Source: an uncultured Clostridia bacterium (GTDB lineage Bacteria; Bacillota; Clostridia; Lachnospirales; Lachnospiraceae). Taken from it: a DNA stretch of 29,460 nt. This document shows, one piece after another, positions 24,134 through 29,460 of the stretch. Location of the stretch: contig CAMHMG010000004.1 in NCBI GenBank assembly GCA_946186175.1, positions 1-29,460 of the forward strand, in the 5' to 3' direction. The notes beneath the pieces are model-generated. The model was not told the DNA's origin. It saw nothing but the letters and a program-made list of their open reading frames with translations, and did no database searches. Every line of letters begins with the position of its first letter. The first letter of the stretch is position 1. The position numbers and the translations under genes are program-made.

Positions 24134-24931
24134 GTGAAAAAGAGATTAGATATACTGCTAACTGAAAGAGGACTGGCTCCTTCGAGGGAGAAGGCTAAGG
24201 CGATAATCATGTCCGGTGTGGTGTTTGTTGACGGGCAGCGGGAGGATAAAGCCGGAGCTTCATTTGATGAAAACATTCCTATAGAGATTAAGGGCAGTAC
24301 CTTGAAATATGTTAGTCGTGGTGGTTTGAAACTTGAGAAAGCGATGGATAATTTTGATATAAGTCTTGAGGGTAAGACTTGTATGGATGTCGGTTCATCA
24401 ACAGGAGGTTTTACTGACTGTATGCTTCAAAATGGTGCCGTTAAGGTATATGCTGTTGATGTTGGAAACGGTCAGCTTGATTGGAAATTAAGACAGGATG
24501 AGAGAGTAGTCTGCATGGAGAAGACTAATATCCGCTATGTAACACCGGATCAGATTGAAGACAGAATAGAGTTCTCTTCGATTGATGTATCATTTATATC
24601 ACTGACTAAGGTGCTGACTCCTGTGAGAGAACTGTTAACCGATAATGGAGAGATAGTATGCCTTATCAAGCCACAGTTTGAAGCGGGAAGAGAGAAGGTC
24701 GGTAAGAAGGGTGTTGTAAGAGATATCAATGTTCATAAGGAAGTGATTCATATGGTTGTGGATCATGCTAAGGAAATCGGGTTTATCGTGTGTAATCTTG
24801 ACTATTCGCCGATCAAAGGCCCTGAGGGAAACATTGAATATCTTCTGCATTTATCCAAAGACAAAGATCGCAGTGAGGTTTTAGTAGATATCGATAAGGT
24901 CGTAGAGTCGTCGCATAGTGAGCTTTCGTAA
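24134..24931 (+). CDS. tlyA: TlyA-family rRNA 2'-O-methyltransferase
   Basis: A 265-residue member of the TlyA/YqxC family, which methylates ribose in rRNA and was once called hemolysin. The N-terminal S4 RNA-binding domain (about 1-60) starts KKRLDILLTERGLAPSREKA. The FtsJ-like Rossmann domain shows CMDVGSSTGGFTDCMLQNGA for SAM binding, VYAVDVGNGQLDWKLR, DVSFISLTKVLTPV and LIKPQFEAGREKVGKKG with the catalytic lysine. The start is GTG at 24134, with GAGG at 24122-24125. Whether it modifies 16S, 23S or both cannot be read from sequence. Confidence 0.93.
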   Translation: MKKRLDILLTERGLAPSREKAKAIIMSGVVFVDGQREDKAGASFDENIPIEIKGSTLKYVSRGGLKLEKAMDNFDISLEGKTCMDVGSSTGGFTDCMLQNGAVKVYAVDVGNGQLDWKLRQDERVVCMEKTNIRYVTPDQIEDRIEFSSIDVSFISLTKVLTPVRELLTDNGEIVCLIKPQFEAGREKVGKKGVVRDINVHKEVIHMVVDHAKEIGFIVCNLDYSPIKGPEGNIEYLLHLSKDKDRSEVLVDIDKVVESSHSELS

Positions 24932-24952
24932 TTGACTAGGTAGGAGATATGT

Positions 24953-25810
24953 ATGAAGGATTTTTTGATTGCTACCAATTACATTAAAGACAGTAATCTT
25001 ATGCTTACTACCAGGATTGAGAATTATCTTGAAGAGAGGGGCTGCACCTATAGACGGATTCTGGGAAACTGCGGTGCTGTTGCGGCTGAAAATGATGTTT
25101 CATTTTCCATTTCTGAGAATGATTCCTATGACTGTGCGCTTGCGTTAGGAGGAGACGGAACGATCCTTCAGGTTAGCCGTGATCTGAGAAATACCGATAT
25201 ACCTATTGTCGGAGTGAATCTTGGAACAATAGGTTTTCTTACGGAGATTGAACCGAATCAGATAGAAGATGTGCTTGACAGACTGATTAAGGATGACTAC
25301 TTAGTTGAAGAGAGGATGAATATAGAGGGCAGTTTAGTTAAGGACGGACAAGCTTTGAACTGGGATATTGCTCTTAATGACATAGTCATTACAAGAGCCG
25401 GTTTTTCGAGAGTTATCGGTCTTAAGATATATGTCAATGGGAAGGTTATGGAGATATATGAGGCTGACGGTGTCATAGTAAGCACTCCGACAGGTTCAAC
25501 AGGTTATAACTTATCAGCTGGAGGTCCGATCGTTTCACCTAAGACGGATATTATTATACTTACTCCCATATCATCTCATTCACTTACCTCAAAAAGCATA
25601 GTGCTGTCAAGCTCGGACGAGATAGAAATTGAAGTTCTGAAAATGAGGAAGGCTCAGAAGGAAGAAGCAATATTAAGCTTTGATGGGCAGCCGGGTATAC
25701 AGCTTTCTCCGGGTGACAAGGTAAAGATTGTACGCTCGGATATGACAACAAAAATGATCAAGTTATTTGATGTAAGCTTTTATAAGGTGTTAAGAGATAA
25801 GTTGAGATGA
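24953..25810 (+). CDS. nadK: NAD kinase
   Basis: Phosphorylates NAD to NADP. The 285-residue length is normal. Diagnostic motifs are LALGGDGTILQVSRDL, the GVNLGTIGFLTEIEPNQ segment and STPTGSTGYNLSAGGPIVSP, followed by LTPISSHSLTSKSIVL. AGGAG at 24942-24946 lies six bases before the ATG. The position between tlyA and argR is common in clostridia, whereas in Bacillus subtilis the NAD kinase genes are elsewhere. Confidence 0.96.
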   Translation: MKDFLIATNYIKDSNLMLTTRIENYLEERGCTYRRILGNCGAVAAENDVSFSISENDSYDCALALGGDGTILQVSRDLRNTDIPIVGVNLGTIGFLTEIEPNQIEDVLDRLIKDDYLVEERMNIEGSLVKDGQALNWDIALNDIVITRAGFSRVIGLKIYVNGKVMEIYEADGVIVSTPTGSTGYNLSAGGPIVSPKTDIIILTPISSHSLTSKSIVLSSSDEIEIEVLKMRKAQKEEAILSFDGQPGIQLSPGDKVKIVRSDMTTKMIKLFDVSFYKVLRDKLR

Positions 25811-25830
25811 ACTCATATACATTTTTGTAC

Positions 25831-25855
25831 GCATCTTGCAGTAAATGAAAGATGC
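25831..25855 (+). other. Stem-loop in the nadK-argR gap
   Basis: Perfect 7-bp arms GCATCTT (25831-25837) and AAGATGC (25849-25855) with an 11-base loop; no U run follows. TTGACA lies at 25860-25865 just after it. The 110-base gap may hold an argR promoter, but I could not place a convincing -10. Confidence 0.35.
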
Positions 25856-25920
25856 TATCTTGACAATTACAGTTTAGATACATTTAAGGAAGACAATTTA
25901 AGTATAATAACGGGTGGACA

Positions 25921-26388
25921 ATGAAAGAGAAAAGACAGAACAGAATCAGAGAAATAATAGAGACAAAGGATATAGAGACTCAGGATGAGCTTTTGGAAGA
26001 ATTGAAGAAGGAAGGCTTCAAGATTACTCAGGCAACTATTTCAAGAGATATGAGAGAGATGAAGCTTACTAAGGTTCTTAGTGAAACCGGAAAACAGAAA
26101 TATGCAATGCTCAAGAATTATGATACCGATATGGAACAGAAGTATAGGAAGGTATTAAGTGCAGGAATTGTTAGCATTGATCATAGTGATAATCTGATAG
26201 TTATTAAGACGGTATCCGGAATGGCAATGGCAGTTGCTGCTGCTCTTGATAATATGGATATACCGGGACTTATGGGATGTATTGCCGGAGATGACACGAT
26301 ATTTGCGGCAGTCAGAAACAAAGATTTTTGTAAACAGATAATTAGCGGAATCGGCAGGCAGGCTTTGATGAGTAAGCCGGAGGATTAA
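25921..26388 (+). CDS. argR: Arginine repressor ArgR/AhrC
   Basis: Arginine-responsive hexameric regulator of 155 residues. The N-terminal winged helix (about 1-70) contains KITQATISRDMREMKLTKV, the recognition helix typical of ArgR. The C-terminal oligomerisation and arginine-binding domain (about 80-150) has SIDHSDNLIVIKTVSGMAMA and GCIAGDDTIFAAVR with the conserved Asp pair. GGGTGG at 25913-25918 is very close to the ATG. recN begins one base after its stop, so the two are cotranscribed, as in Bacillus. I could not identify a convincing ARG box upstream. Confidence 0.95.
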   Translation: MKEKRQNRIREIIETKDIETQDELLEELKKEGFKITQATISRDMREMKLTKVLSETGKQKYAMLKNYDTDMEQKYRKVLSAGIVSIDHSDNLIVIKTVSGMAMAVAAALDNMDIPGLMGCIAGDDTIFAAVRNKDFCKQIISGIGRQALMSKPED

Positions 26389-26389
26389 G

Positions 26390-28063
26390 ATGTTATTGAA
26401 TATACACATTAAAAATATGGCATTGATCGATGATATTGATATCAATTTTTCTGATAATCTCAATATACTTACAGGAGAAACAGGAGCAGGTAAGTCAATT
26501 CTTATAGATTCGGTGATGCTTGCGTTAGGGACAAAGGCGCCCAAGGATTTTGTGAGAAAAGACGCAGAATATGGTCTGGTCGAGCTTCTTTTTTCTATAG
26601 ATCAGGATGATATCATGAATCAGCTCGTTGAATTAGATATACCTGATATAGAAGACGGACAATTGATCTTATCAAGAAAGATAATCGGTAACAGAAGTAT
26701 CAGTAAAGTAAATGGTGAGAATGTAACACTTTCAAAGCTCAAAAACATTGCAGGCGTGTTGTTAGATCTACATGCACAGCATGAGAATCAGTCACTCCTT
26801 ATTGAGAGCAATCATATTAAACTGTTAGACAGATACGGACAAAGTGAGATTTTTCCAATTAAGGAAGAAATAAACAGTGTCTATAAGGAATATTTACTAA
26901 TCAAAAAAGAACTTTCTGATTATACTATTGATGAGGAAGAGAAGAAAAGAAAACTTGATCTCATCATATTTGAGAAAAATGAAATAGAAAATGCAAGGCT
27001 TAAACCGGGCGAAGATATAGAGATAGAAGAGCTGTATGAAAAGGCATTGCATGGGAAGAAGATAGCTGAGAGCCTTAATGCTGTGATGGGTTTGATAGAC
27101 GGAGAGGTTGGGACTTCGGTTGACAGATCGATAAGGGAGTTGTCTTCAGTGTCAGAATACGATAATGCCATAGCTTCCATGAGTGAGACTTTATCAACCG
27201 TGTCAGATCTCTTGTCGGATACATACAGAAATATAAGGGATTATCTCGATGATAATACATTTTCCGAAGAGGATTTTCGTAATATTGAAGACAGATTGAA
27301 TGAGATCAATCATTTAAAATCAAAGTATGGCAGGACTATTGAAGATGTTTTGGCATACGGACAGAATTTAGAGGAAGAATACGACAGGTTAGAACACCAG
27401 GAACACTATATAGAAGAGCTTACACAAAAGCTTGATATATGCACAGGAAAACTTGAAGAGCTCTGTAAGCGTTTAAGTGATATAAGAAAAGAGAAGGCAG
27501 GTATTCTTAGGGATAATATAATAAGTGCATTAAAAGATCTTAATTTCTTAGATGTAAGATTTGATATGGTATTTGAAAGATTAGATGATTATACGCAGGA
27601 TGGCTTTGACAGAGCGTATTTCATCATTTCAACCAATGTAGGTGAGGAGATGAAGCCGCTTAGCAGTGTTGCTTCAGGCGGAGAATTATCGCGTATAATG
27701 CTTGCTATCAAATCCTGTCTTGCCGATGTTGATAATATTCCTACTCTTGTATTTGATGAAATAGATGTCGGAATAAGCGGAAGAACGGCACAGATGGTAG
27801 CAATGAAGATTGGAACCATAAGCAGAAAGCATCAGGTCATATGCATAACGCATCTGCCACAGATTGCTGCTATGGCTGATCATCATTATCTTATTGAAAA
27901 ACGCGTTGTTGACGGAAAGACAGTGACAGAGATAGAAAAACTTAACAGTGATCAGGAAATTAATGAGCTTGCAAGACTGACAGGCGGTGCAAAGATAACT
28001 GAAACGGTGATATCAAGCGCAAAAGAAATGAAAGAATTGGCAGCTAAGGCAAAGGTTTCATGA
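26390..28063 (+). CDS. recN: DNA repair protein RecN
   Basis: SMC-like ATPase acting early in double-strand-break repair, 557 residues. The N-terminal head has Walker A GETGAGKS (29-36). The middle (about 150-370) is charged and coiled-coil-like. The C-terminal head has the ABC signature SGGELSR (from 429), Walker B LVFDEIDVGISG with Asp456-Glu457, and ITHLPQIAAMADHHYLIEK. GGAGGA just upstream overlaps the end of argR. A strong terminator follows, so recN ends the housekeeping operon. Confidence 0.97.
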   Translation: MLLNIHIKNMALIDDIDINFSDNLNILTGETGAGKSILIDSVMLALGTKAPKDFVRKDAEYGLVELLFSIDQDDIMNQLVELDIPDIEDGQLILSRKIIGNRSISKVNGENVTLSKLKNIAGVLLDLHAQHENQSLLIESNHIKLLDRYGQSEIFPIKEEINSVYKEYLLIKKELSDYTIDEEEKKRKLDLIIFEKNEIENARLKPGEDIEIEELYEKALHGKKIAESLNAVMGLIDGEVGTSVDRSIRELSSVSEYDNAIASMSETLSTVSDLLSDTYRNIRDYLDDNTFSEEDFRNIEDRLNEINHLKSKYGRTIEDVLAYGQNLEEEYDRLEHQEHYIEELTQKLDICTGKLEELCKRLSDIRKEKAGILRDNIISALKDLNFLDVRFDMVFERLDDYTQDGFDRAYFIISTNVGEEMKPLSSVASGGELSRIMLAIKSCLADVDNIPTLVFDEIDVGISGRTAQMVAMKIGTISRKHQVICITHLPQIAAMADHHYLIEKRVVDGKTVTEIEKLNSDQEINELARLTGGAKITETVISSAKEMKELAAKAKVS

Positions 28064-28077
28064 TTAAATGAGCATGG

Positions 28078-28118
28078 AAAAGACTCATACTAAAATTAGA
28101 TTTTAGTGTGGGTCTTTT
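28078..28118 (+). terminator. Strong intrinsic terminator after recN
   Basis: A 19-bp stem between 28078-28096 and 28100-28118, with two G-U wobbles and a 3-base loop, ending in TTTT. The first arm begins AAAAGACTCATACT, so A-runs and T-runs flank both sides and it could work in either direction. Confidence 0.92.
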
Positions 28119-28126
28119 GTATATAT

Positions 28127-28335
28127 AGGCAATTGCGAAACTATGTTTTCTTCTTTTGCTCTGTACATATTATACAGTTCCATCGCAGGCACGCTTTCGC
28201 TGCTCTGCGCACGCAGCGGTACTAAATTCGTGCATAGCACTCATTAAGTACCGGCGGCTTGAAAGCACCATGCTTATGGAATCTGTACAATATGTGCAAA
28301 GCATAACGTAACAAATGTAAGTTTCGCAATTACCT
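28127..28335 (+). repeat. ~209-bp near-palindromic intergenic element (MITE-like)
   Basis: The ends AGGCAATTGCGAAACT (28127-28142) and AGTTTCGCAATTACCT (28320-28335) are inverted copies with one mismatch. Inside, CTGTACATATTATACAG on the left mirrors CTGTACAATATGTGCA on the right, TTCCAT mirrors ATGGAA, GCTTTC mirrors GAAAGC, and GGTACT mirrors AGTACC. GTGCATAGCAC forms the central loop. GC content rises at the centre compared with the flanks. No transposase or clear target-site duplication is present. It fills the gap between the recN terminator and spoIVB. Confidence 0.75.
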
Positions 28336-28367
28336 GACCTATAAAAAAGAGTTTGAGGTGTGAGATA

Positions 28368-29417
28368 ATGAAAAAATATAGAAGAATTTTGAGGATAATA
28401 CTCGCGATCAATATAGCATTTATTATTACTGTGGCAGGACTTGAATACAGGAGCAGCCAAAAAGAAAAGGTAATATCACCGGTTTCGGCAGATGCTACGA
28501 AGACTGTTATTCCCGTAGGAAAGACTGTGGGTATATATGTTAATACGAAAGGTATACTTGTGATAGATACCGGAGAAGTTACAGATTTGTATGGTAATAC
28601 AACAGAGCCTGCAAAGAACAAACTTATAAAGGGAGATTATATTGTTAAGTTAAATGGTGAGAAGGTCAAGACAAAGAAGCAGTTGATAGACGCGATAACT
28701 GAATGTGATGGAGAAACACTTACGTTTGAAGTAAAAAGAAATTCTGATAATGTAGAAGTGAAGGTAGAACCGGTTGAAACGGGATTGGATACTTATAAGA
28801 TTGGTATCTGGGTGAGGGATGATCTTCAAGGATTAGGCACAGTAACTTATGTAAAGGGTAATGAGTTCGGCGCATTGGGACACAGTATTACAGACAGTGA
28901 CACAGGAGAGCTGCTAAAAGTGTCGGGAGGCAAAATATACATGGCAGATATATATGGAGTAGAAAAGGGAATATCCGGAACTCCGGGAGAGATTGAGGGA
29001 ATGATAACTTATGACACGGAAAATATTGTTGGAGATATTACCGGGAACAAAACCTATGGAATATTTGGTAATGTATCAGACGAGTTCAAAGATAGTCTTT
29101 CTACGGATGAAGTAATGCCGTTATCATCATTTGACGAGGTCAAAGAAGGACATGCACAGATCAAGACCTATATAAGCGGTGAGAAGAAGATGTATGATAT
29201 TGAGATTGTTGATATTCATAAAAATGCTAATGGTGACAAAGAAATGGAGATCGAGGTGACGGATGATGAATTAATTAAACTTACAGGTGGTATTGTGCAG
29301 GGGATGAGCGGCTCTCCTATAATTCAGAACGGAAAACTTATCGGAGCCGTTACCCATGTTTTTGTCAACGATCCGACAAGAGGGTACGGTATTTTCATTG
29401 ATAAGATGATAAAATGA
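28368..29417 (+). CDS. spoIVB: SpoIVB sporulation signalling serine protease
   Basis: Forespore-secreted PDZ protease (S55 family), which in Bacillus triggers cleavage of pro-sigma-K across the intermembrane space. It has 349 residues from the ATG at 28368, with GAGGTG at 28355-28360. The N-terminal signal anchor is at about 8-25. The PDZ-like region (about 60-145) contains VGIYVNTKGILVIDTG and GDYIVKLNGEKVKTKKQL. The catalytic residues are probably His172 (GALGHSITD), Asp299 (TDDELIKL) and Ser314 (GMSGSPIIQ). Their spacing equals that of His236, Asp363 and Ser378 in the Bacillus protein. It is shorter than the ~426-residue Bacillus form, mainly at the N terminus. spo0A usually follows in spore formers, beyond this window. 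Confidence 0.95.
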   Translation: MKKYRRILRIILAINIAFIITVAGLEYRSSQKEKVISPVSADATKTVIPVGKTVGIYVNTKGILVIDTGEVTDLYGNTTEPAKNKLIKGDYIVKLNGEKVKTKKQLIDAITECDGETLTFEVKRNSDNVEVKVEPVETGLDTYKIGIWVRDDLQGLGTVTYVKGNEFGALGHSITDSDTGELLKVSGGKIYMADIYGVEKGISGTPGEIEGMITYDTENIVGDITGNKTYGIFGNVSDEFKDSLSTDEVMPLSSFDEVKEGHAQIKTYISGEKKMYDIEIVDIHKNANGDKEMEIEVTDDELIKLTGGIVQGMSGSPIIQNGKLIGAVTHVFVNDPTRGYGIFIDKMIK

Positions 29418-29419
29418 GC

Positions 29420-29460
29420 AAAGGTGTTGATTTCGTGCTTGCACGAAAAATCAACACTTT
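29420..29460 (+). terminator. Terminator hairpin after spoIVB, cut by the window edge
   Basis: GTGTTGATTTCGTGC (29424-29438) pairs with GCACGAAA (29441-29448) and TCAACAC (29451-29457), with a two-base bulge, then TTT at the window end. The U run probably continues outside. Confidence 0.85.

Noticed and set aside
25860..25908. TTGACA (25860-25865) and TATAAT (25903-25908) as the argR promoter
   Set aside because: The spacing is 37 bases instead of about 17, and the TATAAT is too near the ATG to leave room for a leader. Neither box has a good partner.
28301..28332. GCATA (28301-28305) and CAATTA (28327-28332) as a sigma-G/F promoter for spoIVB
   Set aside because: The spacer of 21 bases is longer than the 17-18 expected and the -10 match is poor.
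28170..28460. Minus-strand 96-codon ORF across the palindromic element and the start of spoIVB
   Set aside because: It lies half in the palindrome and half antisense to spoIVB, has no ribosome binding site, and its composition is not protein-like. It is a by-product of the element.

Overview
The window reads as chromosome of a low-GC, endospore-forming clostridium, most likely a gut Lachnospiraceae. This rests on a complete spoIIIA operon, the order nusB-ispA-dxs-tlyA-nadK-argR-recN-spoIVB, strong AGGAGG-type ribosome binding sites, and the protein styles. No species is assigned. Nearly all real genes are on the plus strand and tightly packed. I see no tRNA, rRNA, CRISPR array, IS element or prophage.

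Layout. 1-890: the end of a Uma2-family nuclease-fold gene, its terminator, and a small, probably decayed, minus-strand ORF. 890-3250: an OmpR-type response regulator and its histidine kinase, closed by a strong terminator. 3313-12045: a sulfate block. It has an arylsulfate sulfotransferase (ASST), then cysD, a cysN-cysC fusion (sulfate to APS to PAPS), and an ABC sulfate importer (cysA, sbp lipoprotein, cysT, cysW). No APS, PAPS or sulfite reductase lies in the block. 12099-13190: asd of the archaeal/fungal type. 13329-13982: an odd chimera in which a stack of short peptide repeats replaces the N-terminal half of a CobK/CbiJ (precorrin-6x reductase) protein. 14027-14733: efp with its own sigma-A-like promoter and terminator.

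14778-20139: the eight-gene spoIIIA operon (AA to AH), which builds the mother cell-forespore channel, preceded by a possible sigma-E promoter. 20168-28118: a housekeeping run of an Asp23-family gene, nusB, ispA, dxs, tlyA, nadK, argR and recN, closed by a 19-bp terminator hairpin. Compared with Bacillus subtilis it lacks accBC, folD, xseA and xseB at their usual places. 28127-28335: a ~209-bp near-palindromic intergenic element. 28368-29417: spoIVB, the sporulation signalling protease, with a terminator at the window edge.

Most worth following up: (1) the repeat-CobK chimera, whose two 13-residue repeats differ only by synonymous changes; (2) a PAPS-making sulfate cluster beside an ASST that has no signal peptide yet keeps its catalytic residues; (3) the long palindromic element in front of spoIVB.
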